Of a stretch of DNA of 57,425 bases, positions 23,870 to 36,048 are shown in pieces. The position numbers were made by a program, and so were the translations under genes. Position 1 is the first letter of the stretch. Each line of letters opens with the position of its first letter. The notes below the pieces were generated by a model that ran no database searches, was not told the DNA's origin, and worked only from the letters and a program-made list of their open reading frames with translations. The stretch covers positions 1 to 57,425 of the forward strand of contig MNCI01014205.1 of NCBI GenBank assembly GCA_015680685.1, written 5' to 3'. This DNA is from Gnetum montanum. Taxonomy: Eukaryota > Streptophyta > Gnetopsida > Gnetales > Gnetaceae.

Positions 23870-24469
23870 TGTAAGTGACTACGCTCTCACCTAAATATGC
23901 TCCCACAAAAAGTTGAAATTTTTGGCTAAGTGTGGAGCATAGTCTTAGGTAGATGGATCATTAAACGACCCTAGGATGGTATAAAAGCACATTTCACTGT
24001 GGGTAAGTTGTCATTTTCAAACTTGAAAAATGTAAAATCTAGAGCATAGAGTTGCTATTGTAATTGTTTCATGTCACCAGTATTGAGCGTAGTTAGACCA
24101 AGATGATGCACCGAAGTAGATGTCTGCACCTAGGATTGATGAACGTGGATGAGGGGGAGCAAGGACTTGGCCACCTACCACAGGCATGTGTGGAAGAGAG
24201 AGGCCATTAGCATTTGCCAGGTACCCAACTATGCTCCCCCTTGTATTTTTTGCTTTGTTTGTTTTCTACACTTGTTTGGGATTTGGGAGTGTAGTAGTTG
24301 TTGGAACCTTGTGATGGTAGGGTCCATCATCATCATGGATCATTTTAGTTGCTATGACTGGGAGGGCTTGCATGGTGGGAAGGGCTTTTTTTAGCATGAT
24401 GAGGATTTTGCTATTGCGTGTGTGGGTCTTGCTAGGCTGTGGGTGAGGCCATAAATCTAACAAACAACC
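23870..24469 (+). promoter_or_regulatory. Promoter and leader of the unit A divergent gene
   Basis: Motif copies (GACTACGCTCTC, GGAGCATAGTC) at 23877-23945 are followed by TATAAAAG at 23980-23987. In unit B the equivalent TATA is at 53292-53300, about 180 bases before the first ATG. By position, exon 1 of unit A should lie near 24130-24220, where a GT donor-like site (CCAG/GTACCC, about 24219) occurs, but I could not align its protein with unit B. The rest is intron up to the caulimovirid insertion. Confidence 0.4.
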
Positions 24470-24517
24470 TGAAATGTTAGAAAATAAAATATTAGAAAAA
24501 TAAAGGCAGCTAAAAAA

Positions 24518-26625
24518 ATGAAAAAAATATTCAAGGAATTAAACATTTCCATAGACATAGAATCTATTTTAGGTCCTATCCCTTCTTTACCCAAAGAAAA
24601 AGGTAAAGCTACTCTACAAGAAGTAGGGACTACAACAAATGAGACATATTCTTCATCTTCCAAATCTATGGATGAAACATCACAACCTCCAACTATTGAT
24701 ACGTCTTGTTCACATACCAAAATAGAATGACAAGATAAGCACTACCATTGTGTGGAATGTGATGCCCTATTACAAATAAACATGAACGAAGAAAAGAAAA
24801 GAAACCAACAAAAGAAAATCAAGAACCTAACACAGCGATCTATGCCATTCCTTGGAAAAACAGTATCATTGCTCCTGCCAAGACTATTCAGTTACAAAAT
24901 TGGGCTAATCAATGTATTTTAAATATAGAAGGTATAACTCATAGGATAGAAAGAGATACATAGCAATTAGTAATAGATAGTCAACAGTTAGTAGAATTAA
25001 ATGCTAAACATTATGAGTCCTTAGAAGGTCTTACACAAGAAGTCAAAAATGTCTGCCAAAAATGGGTATCAAAACAAAAACAACTGACAACTAGCCAAAA
25101 ACCTAAAATCCCTCTTAGGTTAGCTAGCTCTCCTCTTAGCATAAGAAAATGTAGATGGAGAAGGAAGAAGAAAGAAAGAAAAGGAAAAGAGAAATTAGTT
25201 AGTGCTAACACCCAACATATAGACATAGAATCAGAAAAGAAAGCTTCAATGAATAGTGAAGAAGAATTCTTTATTACGGCAACTGGCAGGAAAACATCTT
25301 TAAAAAATCCTATTGGTTACTCTGCTATTTAGACAAAGAAATTTGTTGATAAAGCTCCTATATTTTCAATGGATGATAAAGATCTCAAAGGTAGACAAGA
25401 TATGATTGATGCAATATAGAGTTATCTATCTATTCAAATCTTGCTTGAAGAAAAAAAACCACAAATGGCTATTTGGAATACAACATATAATTTTAGAGGT
25501 ATTTTATTACATTGATGACATCATATTCCTGATGGTATTAAATGTAAGTTACTACTCCCACTATTGTATTTTTGAATGCTATTATTAAAGAATTTATTGG
25601 AGATAAAGAGAGCAAAGATAATGTCTACAGAGATAGCTATTATAAGGCAAGATTAACTAGAATTCAAAATCTACCTAGGTTTCTAGATGACATGGAAAAT
25701 TTATATTACAATGAAAACCTTACTCATGAAATTGGAGCAAAAGAACATTTGTTAGGATATTTGCCACAACCATTCTACAATAAATACCTTGCAAAATTTA
25801 AAAAGAAAAATCTAGTATTAGTAGAAATGAGATTTGGCATTATTACACAATTTCTTATGAACGTGAATAGAGAAATTTGTTATGATCAACAAGCCCAAAG
25901 ACAAATAAAGGAATTATCAAATAAAATAGGAAAATCCCTTTGCTTAGAAATGTGTCTTGAAGAAAAATACAATGATTCTTCTTGTTATAAAGAGTCTAGA
26001 CCACGTAGAAAGTTTACAAGAGGATCATAGAAACAATGGCGTAGAAAATATGATCACATAAAAAGTGAAGCTTCAAATAAATATAAAGGCATGTTTATGT
26101 GCAGATTTAAGAAGGCCCAAAGAAATTAGATCAAATTTTTCTTATGTAAAGGAAATCATTTCTTTAAGTAGTTCCTAAAAAAGGATCAGTATCCAAAGAA
26201 GGTCAATTTTCTTACAAATTTGAATTTATTAGAACAATATTTTGAATATACTTCTGATCTTGATATTCCATTTGCACATGGAGATATCTTGTTACATTCT
26301 TCTGATGAGTATACAGATGATAGTTCTAGCCATATTTCACCATCTAAAGTGCCTTTGATTGAGGACACTTATTATGGATGATAGTTCTAGTCGTCTTTCA
26401 TCATCTAAAGTGCCTCTAATCGAGGACACTTATTTTTCCACTAGAGATTGGGGAGGGGTGGGGGAGGGGCATGGTGGATGTGTGGATTCATCTAATAGTG
26501 ATGTATATTATTATGCAAACGTGAATCACTCATTGTCATCTCATTCGAGATCTTGTCGAAGTCATAGACGTAAAAAACCTCAGCTAACATTTGAAAGTGA
26601 TCCCATGTATTTAGAATTAGATTGA
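24518..26625 (+). pseudogene. Caulimovirid coat-protein region (broken)
   Basis: Broken open segments on the plus strand with Lys-rich and coiled-coil stretches. The best piece (25572-26030) has the look of a caulimovirid capsid core: a FLDDMENLYY segment, then KYLAKFKKKNL and a Lys/Arg-rich tail leading to a damaged zinc-knuckle region (FFLCKGNHFFK) near 26130. The first segment, 24518-24729, is open for 70 codons and Ser-rich, and I do not recognise it. Several stops and frame changes are present. A tandem duplication of about 60 bases at about 26310-26430 (core AGTGCCTYTRATYGAGGACA) lies at the C-terminal end. Confidence 0.5.
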
Positions 26626-27019
26626 CAATTACATAAGTTAGAGAAAAAACTTAAGAAAACACCACTAGATGACATACATCAATATATTGTACACAAAAGG
26701 GTATATAGTAGAAGAAAGAAGAATTAAAGCTATATAAAAGACAATTTATTGCTCATTATACGGACGCCCAGCCTATAGCCTCTTCATCAGAAGTCAAGAA
26801 GACTTAGAACAACTCTTAGAACAAGAGTATATAGAGAGAAGAAAAGCTATCGTAATATCTGTATCAGATGCAGAAACAAGTGTAGGAGAAGAAACAAGAA
26901 GAGAAGTCCATAGGACAAAAGAACAGTCCACATCTCCACCTCCAAACTTAGATCATTTAATCTGGAGACAACACAAGATAAAGTAGCTACAACTCTTTAT
27001 CTAGTGGGATTCACATGAA

Positions 27020-28975
27020 ATGAAACTTCTGAAAATAGAAGACGAGAGTGATCAACGTAAACAATGTGAAGATGAAACGAAATCCATCATGCCTGTCCAA
27101 GTGATCAACAAAAACTTAAAAGTAAAAACTAGACTACCTATATGTACTTTTAGAATAAAGTTACCTAGTTATAAACCTTACTCAATAGATGCTCTTATAG
27201 ATAGTGGAGCAGAGATATCGTTAGGTAGGAAGAGCATAATTCTAGTAGAACTTTGAGAAGATAGGGATAAAATGTATGTCACTTTCAATACGTAAAAGAA
27301 AGCGATTGAACAAAAGACAATTATTCCTATTCTCTCTCCATCCAATAAAAAGATAGAAATAATTATACATCAGTTAGATTTATCATCTTATGATTTACTA
27401 ATTGGTACTAATAATTTAAGTTTGTTAGAGCCTTATACTATTATGAGTAATAGTGTTTGTTTAAATCATGAAAGCTTTCCTAGAAAGCAATCCTCTGTTA
27501 GTAGGTATCCATTATAGTCACCTAGGCAAAAGAATGCTAATCACTAATGGGTGATTAATCAAGTAAATAGTTTAGATAATAAATTTTTAGAAATAAAAGA
27601 AAAATTGTTAATTTTATCCAGTGACGATCCACCATGCTTGAGGCACAAAAAGGAACATTGGTATCATATTAAATTACATGATAATATCAAAGTTAAAACT
27701 AAAGTGCACCATATTGGAATGTCACCTAAATTGCAAAAAGAATGTCAACAATAGATTAAATAGTTATTACAAAGAGGTTTGATCGAACCCAACACTAGTA
27801 TGTTTGCTTGTGCTACTTTATACATATATAAAAGTGTTGAACTCGTACGTGGAAAGAAAAGATTAGTTGTTAATTATAAGCCTCTTAATGACTTAATTAA
27901 GGCAATACAACATCCTCTCCCTAACAAGGATGACTTATTCCAACAACTCCTCCACACCAATATCTATTCAAAATTTGACCTAAAGTCAAGTTTCTAGTAG
28001 ATACAGGTCTATTCAGAAGATAGATGGAAAATGATGTTCACAGTCTCGGGAGGATTATTCGAATGGACTGTCTTACCATTTGGCATAAAAACAACACCCA
28101 ACATATTCCAACAAGCCATGGATCATATCTTCCATTAGTATAGTTTCATTATGGTATATATAGATGACATTTTAGTTATGAGAAAAAATCTACAGGAAAT
28201 CCTAAACCACCTACAACAGTTCTATGATCTTATTGAAAAAAACGATTTAGCTTTGTCTCCAACAAAAATGATAATAGCTCAGCCATGTATTAAATATCTA
28301 GGATTAGAAATAGAAAATGACAAGGTCTCACTCCAACACCATATTTTAAAATCCATTAAGAATTTCCCCAATGAGATAAAAGATAAAACACAATTGTAGA
28401 GATTCCTTGGTTGTGTGAATTATGTCTTGGGTATTTACAAGGACTTGGCTACAGACAGAAAACTACTCAATGCACAACTTGGAAAAAATCCATCACCATG
28501 GTTTGCATAACATACTACCATGATAAGAAAAATTAAAGACAGATGTAAAAATCTCCCACAACTACTCTTGCCAATAATAGGTATATTAATACTGTAGACA
28601 AATGCATTTTATGAATTTTGGGTTATAGCTCTTAAAGAGTATTTGGAAGGAACAATTCACATATGTAGGTATGCTTCTGGTAAGTTTGCACCAAATAAGC
28701 TCTACTACCATAATACACAAAGAGTTGTTCACCATCTTGAAAGGTATAGAAGCATTTTTGTTGTTCCTTTAGGAGAGAAGATTTATTGTAAGGGGTGATT
28801 TAAAGCATGTAGATAAATATTTAAACACTAAAGCATTAAATAAGTGGCTCATACTCAGTTAATCCGATGGGCTTTATTCTTAGCTAACTTTGATTTTGAA
28901 ACCTAGTTTATAAATGAAAAAGTTAATTGTTTAGTAGATTTCTTAACATGTGAATTAAATTTAAATGAATAGTAG
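27020..28975 (+). pseudogene. Caulimovirid protease, reverse transcriptase and RNase H (broken)
   Basis: One plus-strand frame with scattered stops. Aspartic protease near 27190-27250 with the active site IDSGAEISL. RT from about 27550: KRLVVNYKPLND, then FDLKSSF, FTVSGGLFEW, LPFGIKTTPNIFQQAMD and the catalytic YIDDILV at about 28154, all typical of caulimovirids. RNase H follows from about 28400 (FYEFWVIALKE, CRYASGKFAPNKLYYH). The RT replicates the viral DNA from pregenomic RNA in the cytoplasm and the protease cuts the polyprotein. Two adjacent stops follow FDLKSSF where Trp-Gln is usual. This copy is not functional. Confidence 0.8.
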
Positions 28976-28984
28976 GCACTTGAT

Positions 28985-29850
28985 TAGTATTTTGTTTTCT
29001 ATATGTACAGATTTGTTACTTTCAAAAGGTTGGGTTATGCATTTCACTAGGAGAATCAGACTCTGTTGAACATATGAAGTTTGTATGCCTCTACTTGAGC
29101 AGTAAGTAGTTCGGACATCTCATGAAGCGTCTTGGGATTCATTTGTAAGTATGACTAATAATTCATCTCATTATAGTAATATTACCTAGACCGTATTCAC
29201 CTCCTATCCTACTGATGCATTCCCAGCATTTCCACAAACCATTCCAACACATTTCAAGCTTAATACCTTTGTGTCCATGGAACTATTATATTTCCACAAC
29301 CTGTATATTGATAATGACCTATTATGGCCTTATTACTAGCTGAATGAATACCATATGTATAAAATCTCTTTGAATCCATCCAACCATCTCACAAATACCA
29401 ATTTTTGGAATTGGTCGGCCAAATTTGGCTATTCTCCTGTTCACATTCCTCCTGGTTATTCGAGGAATGTTTACCATAGGTTAATAGAACAATATGGTGA
29501 TTACATGTATTATGGACACATGCAATCAAGGCTATGGCATTATACTCATCAATATGCTACATCCCTGTATTTCCTGGTTTCCTGTATTACAAAACAAACC
29601 AATTGGATGAATTCTTGGGGTTTGGCTTTCTACCAGGATATTGACACTAGTAATGCATATGATATCTAGTAGCATTGTGAAAAACACTAGTGTGTCCCTC
29701 TTTCCCTTGAGCTGTATCACCTTGATAAACACCTTAGAGAATATTGTGGGCAAGGTAATCATGAAAAGGTTCTCTATCTTGCTAGACCCATGGTAGATCA
29801 TGATCATGCTTCGCTATCATCCTCATCTGATGAGAAATCTGTTTGAACTC
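28985..29850 (+). pseudogene. Unassigned ORF downstream of caulimovirid RNase H
   Basis: A decayed frame of roughly 280 codons between the RNase H and the promoter. The longest open part is 29355-29669. It is rich in Tyr, His, Ser and Asn, and ends in an acidic/Ser tail (LSSSSDEKSV). It has no recognisable RT, capsid or movement motifs. Position alone would fit the extra ORF known downstream of the polyprotein in some endogenous caulimovirids, or a diverged translational transactivator. Function unknown. Confidence 0.4.
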
Positions 29851-29879
29851 CATAATTGTACTAAAAGTTGGTTTGCCAG

Positions 29880-30260
29880 TAATGTAGTGTGTATATTGTT
29901 GATAGTGCGCACACTTTAGATAGTGCTTTTTTGATTTTGAGGCAAGGATAGTGTGATGTCCACTATCCCCCATGCTTATTGTCTTGATTTTTATATGAGT
30001 GCATTGTGTGTCAAACCACACTATGAGTGTTCAAGAAGCATTTGCTTCTCCTATATAAGTGTGTGTTTAGCACCTTAGGAGGCAATCCAAGTTGAGAGAA
30101 CTCAAATGAAGTGCATAGCTCTCTAAAAAGCATTCTAATTTGAAGCATCCCTTGAGTCTTTGTTGTAAGCTTCCCTATTACATCTTGCAATAAAGATTTG
30201 TGCTTAAATATCTCTATGTGATTCCTTTTACTCTATCTTGTTTCTATGTTGTTGTGTTTT
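29880..30260 (+). promoter_or_regulatory. Pararetroviral promoter and poly(A) signal
   Basis: CTATATAAGTGTG at about 30053-30065 gives a TATA box like that of caulimovirid pregenomic promoters. AATAAA follows at about 30190, some 130 bases on, which fits the terminally redundant leader that lets the polymerase read past the signal once. It sits between the unassigned ORF and the primer site. Confidence 0.6.
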
Positions 30261-30330
30261 TATCATTGAGCTGCTAATCATTCGTGAACACGAGTGAGAG
30301 AATGAATGAAAAGTGAGGCTGGGCGAGGAT

Positions 30331-30342
30331 TGGTATTAAATC
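30331..30342 (+). other. Decayed tRNA-Met primer site of the caulimovirid
   Basis: TGGTATTAAATC agrees with the caulimovirid consensus TGGTATCAGAGC at 9 of 12 positions, and two of the three differences are C-to-T or G-to-A. It lies about 280 bases downstream of the TATA box and upstream of the movement protein, as expected. Confidence 0.45.
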
Positions 30343-30579
30343 CAAGTTGCTCTACGACATTGTTGCATCCATGTGAGATGTTTGGTTGACATTGTTTGCT
30401 CCTCGAGGTGCCTAGTAAGTTGTGTAGTAAGGCTATGAGGAAGGTGAAGTAAGATGTGCAATAGAAAAATATTTTAGGTTCCACTCATGCTTTCTCATAT
30501 GTTCAAAGGTTATCGCAGTTCGGTTAGTCTCTGTTAATAGCTACAATTCCTCCTATTCCTAAATAGAAGGCTATTTATG

Positions 30580-31328
30580 TGAGTAAAGCGTTAGAGTTCA
30601 TAGAAAGTCTTTGATACATGCACATCTATGAATGTGATTTGCATATTTTTGGTCATGGACTATGCCTGGTAGCCTTACAAAATTTTTCACAAGGGGAAGT
30701 TGATAAGTGGATAGATCAAGGTTACAAATACATGCATATCGCAGAGATTGATATCCATATCCACCCTCATTTTAACTATAGGCTAAATTGTCCTTATTAG
30801 ATCATGTTAATAGATAGAAGATTTAACAATTTTAATGATGCGATAATCACTCAAGCCAACAGTTAGTTAAAAATCGATGCTCTAGTCTGTACTCTTCCTA
30901 ATTTTACTTTATTTTTATTTGATCCAAATTTTTTTTCTAGTTTAATGTTAATAGCATATATCCCTTTAGAAATGGCTCCTAATAGTATATATGCAACAAT
31001 AGGAACTAGGTTAATATTTAAATTATTTGATACAACTTGCATTAAAAATTTATTGCCCTTAAGCCAACAAGCTACTCACATTGGCACCACAAACTTAGAA
31101 TATGGAACAAAGATCAATACAAAGGACTTGTTGATTCATACACAATATCCAAATCTAACGGATTTGCAAGAAGATTGTTATGAATGTTTAGTACCAAAGG
31201 GTAAACAAAACAAAAGATGTTACAATGTCCATCTAAAACCTTTAGTAGTAACAGAACATGATCCTTTACAACTAAGATCTAAATCTAAGAAAAAGGTTGT
31301 TACATTATTTAAAAATCTTCAAATCTAG
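30580..31328 (+). pseudogene. Caulimovirid movement protein, 30K superfamily (broken)
   Basis: Plus-strand frame with stops near 30800 and 30865. Features of the 30K movement family appear in order: KYMHIAEIDIHIHP, then LIDRRF (the D-x-R position), then LPNFTLFLFDPNF and ATIGTRLIFKLFDT. The C-terminus is Lys-rich (LRSKSKKKVV). Movement proteins open plasmodesmata for cell-to-cell spread. It follows the promoter and primer site directly, and its end coincides with the end of the inserted viral DNA. Confidence 0.65.
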
Positions 31329-31330
31329 GC

Positions 31331-32655
31331 ATTGTAAAAACATGGTCTTGATCTTCTTAGCCTCCAGCACCTTTACCTCCTTTCAGAATATTTTTTGCAT
31401 CTTTCGATGTAGCCAGAGTAGGGGAAGGATCATTGGCATGCAATGCAGTGCAACCACTAGCTACACACAAAATGGCAGGGCTAAGACTACCATTAGGATT
31501 TTCAAGGTGCGCAGGGGTTTTTGCCACTCTTTTGTCCCTTTTTTTCACAAAAAATTTTGTCTTCTGCAATGTGGGTGAGGCTAGGGGCATGATGAGGGTT
31601 CTATAACTTTTTTTTTTGAAAATAAAATGATAATAGGGTAGGGGTGCGAGGCATGTTAAGGGCTGCAGGGGGCCGTGAGGTGCTTGCACATCATGACATG
31701 GCCAAGGGTTGTGGGGATGTTATGCCTCACAACGTAACCATGCAATCCATAAGTGCCACAAGAGGGTTTTAGTGCCAAGGGCACGTTTCTCCCTTTTTTC
31801 AATTTTTTTCTTTTTTGAAATCAAGGGTCATGGCAAGGCATGGTACAAGGGCTATGGTTGTGGTTGCAGTCGCAAAGACCATGACCGTGGTTGGTGCTCA
31901 ATGTGCACTAAGGGGCAACGATGGTGGAGGGTGTAGGGCATGGTGGATGATGCCACGATAGGGCATGGTGCACAAAGCATAGTAGGCATGGCAGGCGTGT
32001 TGCGCTAAGAGCATTGGGACAATGGTTGCGACTGCGTCTTCTATTGTCATGGCTAGGACTATAATCCCTATCTTGGAGGTATAGTTGATGCCAAGTGTTT
32101 GACAAAATGCATTTTCTCAACAATTAGTTTTTTTTGGAGAGAGTGTAGTTACAGTGCCTAGAGTTAGAAAAAATTTACCTCCTTTTTGGACTATGCTCTC
32201 TACGGAGGTTTCCCAGAGTTAGATTTTTTGTGAAAATTTGGACTATGCTCTCCATTGTGATAGTCTAGATTTAGAAAATTTCAAGAGTTTTTGGACTATA
32301 CTCTCTATTGAGGTAGTCCAGTGTTAAAAAAATTCGTAAACCTGCAAAATGTGATAATGCTATTCCTGAAAACTATAACAATGCTAAACCTATGAAAACA
32401 TGCTGATGCTAGACCTTATGAAATAAAATGCTAATGTTATGTGAATGTGTTGTACCCTAGTGAGTACTAGGTGTGTCAAATAAGTTAGTTGACGTCCTAT
32501 ACCCACAGGGCCCTAGAGGACATTGCCAAAATTAAAAAATTTTGCTAAGCTATGTTATATTGTGCTAACTTTGCTAACTTAATTTAATGGTTTTACATCA
32601 AAATTTGCATCTATATATGTATATTAACACTTTGTTTATTGCTTGTCCATTGCAG
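31331..32655 (+). other. Right part of intron 1 of the unit A divergent gene
   Basis: G-rich stretches with GCATGG-like repeats occur at 31690-32000. Unit A motifs (GGACTATGCTCTC with AGAGTTAGAAAATTT) lie at 32110-32350, corresponding to the GCGTATACGC array in intron 1 of unit B. It ends in a plausible acceptor, TTGCAG at 32650-32655. No gene of its own. Confidence 0.5.
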
Positions 32656-35600
32656 AGTGCTACTAAAGCCTATCTTGATTGTTGTGGAGCTTGTGGGCAT
32701 CTTGTGCTGCATGAGCAAACCTATTCCTAACACAATTATGCTAGATATGTGGGTGAGTTAGTAGGTAGTGTGGTTCTAACCAGGGGCTCATGAGTTCTTA
32801 GAGTACCTACTATAGCATTTTAGTGTGATCATGTGGTGACACTTAGCAGTGGAGGCGGCTAGTGCCATCACTGAGACGATGCTGCCTAAGGCTAACGAGG
32901 ACATCTTGAGGTTCATCTCAAATGATCCTGTTGCTAGTAGTGATGGAATGGGTGATTCACGTAGAGGCCCTAGGAGTGCTTAGTGCATGTCCGGGATATG
33001 GTGTATGACAGGGTTCAATTGCTATAATAAGAGAAACACCCTCTTCGTCATGCTGCAAGTGCACACCCTGTTCCAGAACCCACCTGAAACTATTTACTAT
33101 GTTAGAGGGTAAGTGCTTTTATAGCTGTCATAGATTGTCTTTTGCTACTTACTCATGCTAACTTGCTAACATCTCATGCTTAATGTTAGATTCAAAGTTG
33201 ATGAGGATAGTCTACATGATGAGCCGGATGCTCTAGCCTTGACTCGCACCACCTTAGAGGTTCTCTCTTCTAGCCTGAATGTTCAGGATGTTGTGCTTGA
33301 GCAGGAGAGGTTTGATTTGAAGGTCTACCCCACCCACTACCCAAGAGCATATGAGTGGTGTATGATCCATGACTAGTTGGATGAGGAGTGGGTCACAAGT
33401 GTGATTAACACCAATGTTGTAGTGCCACCCTTGTCTTGCATCCCATTTATGTCATGTGTGTGTTTAAGCTTTAGCTTATGTACTTGCTCGTGTGTTGCAT
33501 GTTAGTTTGCCTTTTGCATAATGCTAATGTTGTTTTGCCTTTATTACAATGGTAGTTACTTTAGGTGAGGTGATGGTGGTCACAACAGGCCGTACAACGG
33601 CCACCTTCATCATGAAATATGGTGATGTGGAGGGTGCGTAGCATTGGTTGTGCCATAAGGCCTCTAAGGCATGCAGGGTTGATGGACTTATTCTTGGCCC
33701 TTAGCTAGAGTATTCTAGAGGCTAAAATGGTCACCATAATTGACTCCTTTAGTAGTGACATCCAATAGTTCGTCACCTGTGTGTGCAGTGTGAGGGTAGT
33801 GCTTAACCTTAGCAAGGCCTTGTTTACTGACCTCTTTGGCCTCCCCACTGATGACCTGTTGATTGTTAAAAAGGCTAGTAGGGAGGTGGACTACAGAGGG
33901 GGATATTGAGGACTAGTTAGAGGCCACTTAATCTCACAAGGGCATACCCATCAAATATGTTCTTATGCTTGAGGTATGGGAGCTTTACCCTCTTTTCTGC
34001 GCATGCACCTTCCCAAAGCCGCTCTCCCAAGGAAAGATCCTTGGGGTGGAGCAGGCACAAGTGATGAAAGAGTTGTTACTAGAGGGCAAAAGGCTCAACT
34101 AGGCTACCTACATTACTACCTGCTTGAATGCATAGATCTCCAGGCTATAGTTTAACATCTAGGCATGGTCCCATGTCCACTTTGCATTCTTTGTAGGGTA
34201 TCTGAGAAGGTTCACAGAGCTTCTGGTTATGCATGATGGTGGGCATTGTGCGGTGCAAGACCACAAGCAGTTGTCAAAGCCATGGGTCAAGAACCTATTC
34301 ATGATCACATGGGCATAAGACCCCCCTAGAGGAGATCAATGAGTCATTTTCCATAATGACTAAAGGTTCTATGTGACGGTCATACTATTTATGTGATAGT
34401 GCAGGTGAGGGTCCTCCAGTTGGCACTAGAGACATGGATAAGGTGGATTGCTACATTATAGAGACGGTGGGACTATCTAAAGCAAAGATTAAGAGGAGAT
34501 TTGCTATAGAGGAGTCTGCTCCTGAAGTTGGGAGGCCAAGTAGCAAAAAGATCCATATCAAGTTTCAAAGCTTGGATATGGAGGTTGCAGGTTAGTATGC
34601 ATAACTTGATAGATGCATTTATTGTATAAATGTTTGTTTATATTTTTATGTTTTTGCATTTATGCTATGATATTAACTAGTATTAATGTGCTATGCATAT
34701 ATTTTGAGTGTAGAGACTAGAGAGAGGGCTACTAGAGTAGCAACAGAGGTGGTGGCAAAAGCAGCAGCCCCTCAAGCCGAGGAGGGGAAAGCTCATGGAG
34801 ATGAGCTACTTAGCGCAACAGAGACCCTTTGATAGTTGGAGGAGGGGTTGCTTCACCCCAAAAAGGGTGATTTTGATTACCTATTTGATGGCATATAGCT
34901 GGGTGACCCTCCTGCACTCATGCTTGAGGGCTTGTTAGGTATGAGTTTTGAATTATCATTTTTTATTTCCTTTTGCCTTAGCATCTTTGGTTGTTTGGTC
35001 ATGCGCTAATTACATCATTATGTTATAGCCTTACATGTGCCTGCTAGTGGTCCAACATCTACCTATAGCATAGAGCCATGGGTAGACATGCTCAATAAAT
35101 TTGCCTTCATGGATGACATTGTGGAAGACATGGTGGACTATTTACAACAGATAGATCACAAGCTTGTAATGTTTGCCATGTTATTGATTTACTTTATGTT
35201 GCTTTATTAATTGAATGTTGTGGATAAGATTACTTGCTTATTGCATGCCAATAGGTTCTAAGCTTCGTTGGGATGTGAGCAAGGTGGAAAAGGTTGATGC
35301 CCTCCTTGAACTCCATCCTAAGGTGAATCAAGTGTCTTGTCGCATGTATGAGATAGGGAGTAAGTGCATGCTTTCCTATGTGAAAGCATTATGGATCTAC
35401 AAGTTCATGAATGACCACCTGTAGAAACGCTTGCATGATCTCCAAGAGTAATTGACCAGCCAAGACACAAAGATTAGGGATCTTCAATCTCGATATGAAT
35501 TTATAGTAGCTAGGTCACAGGGGGATAACACCTGGAGGACCTCGAAGATAGAGTATGCTCATTATTGGTCAACTCTCAGAAGCAAGAATGAGGCCACATA

Positions 35601-36048
35601 GGAGGTGATTAAGTAGCAGATGGAAATGGACTTGCTTACCCAGAAGAACCAAGACTAGAAAAATTACAGCATAAAGGTGTACCAGTGGGGCCAAACTCAG
35701 AAGAACCATAAACACTAATACAAGTGCAAGTGCGACGCATACCTTTGATGGTACAAGGAGGAGTCTATTGAATGTCATTGCCTTGAGATGTTCCTTGAGG
35801 CAATTGGTGGGAGGTAGGCTTATGAGTTGTTTTATTGACATACAGTAATGAGTGACACTCCTGAGTGACAGATTACCACCCCTTTGGGAGAGACTTCCTC
35901 TACTACCTTTTCCATGGAGCTGCTTGCATGGACTACCATGGACATAGGTAAGGCCCTTGCAAGGATTAACTTTGGCTAGGAGGACTAGATGCAAATTTTA
36001 GAGGCTGAGATCTTCTGATTCTTGGAGGATGGCCTTGATAAGTTGTGA
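32656..36048 (+). pseudogene. Divergent multi-exon gene of unit A, exons 2-7
   Basis: Decayed paralogue of the unit B gene at 53472-57425 with matching exon borders: exon 2 32656-33108, exon 3 33190-33415, exon 4 33556-34590, exon 5 34714-34938, exon 6 35029-about 35163, exon 7 35255 onward. Shared blocks include LIVVELVG, HTLFQNPP (exon 2), LALTRTTLE (exon 3), KLRWD (exon 7), and a coiled-coil tail with ARYEF-type, TWRTSKIEY and KNHKH segments. Intron phases agree, except that the exon 3 and exon 6 donors look damaged. Many TAG stops are present; for example one in exon 4 sits where unit B has Gln, and one in exon 3 where unit B has Trp. The frame ends at TGA 36046-36048, which belongs to the inserted Athila LTR. 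Confidence 0.7.

Larger units (their letters stand above)
24470..31330 (+). mobile_element. Endogenous caulimovirid, about 6.9 kb, circularly permuted
   Basis: An old integrated copy of a plant pararetrovirus (Caulimoviridae). Order in the window: coat-protein region, protease, RT, RNase H, an unassigned ORF, promoter/poly(A) region, primer site, movement protein. In the free circular genome the movement protein follows the promoter and precedes the coat protein, so the copy is linearised between movement and coat protein with almost nothing missing. It is heavily broken by stops. It lies in what would be intron 1 of the unit A multi-exon gene. Florendovirus-like or another endogenous genus is possible; I cannot assign one. 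Boundaries are approximate to within about 50 bases. Confidence 0.75.
15187..36045. mobile_element. Unit A: composite Tat-derived element, old copy, interrupted
   Basis: Three genes share this interval: a coiled-coil gene (-), a Tat pol (-) and a divergent multi-exon gene (+). Without the caulimovirid at about 24470-31330 the unit spans about 14 kb. The order and orientation of pol and the multi-exon gene, the flanking CAGTTTA repeats, the conserved inverted repeat and the TATA boxes recur in unit B (47300-57425). Outer ends are not defined: an Athila LTR lies near the left end and another cuts the right end at 36046. Seen: paralogous gene order. Inferred: that the three genes move as one element. 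Confidence 0.55.

Noticed and set aside
29880-30260. LTR of a retrotransposon
   Set aside because: TATA plus AATAAA look LTR-like, but the block lies once between viral ORFs with a tRNA-Met type site and movement protein downstream, which fits a pararetroviral leader.
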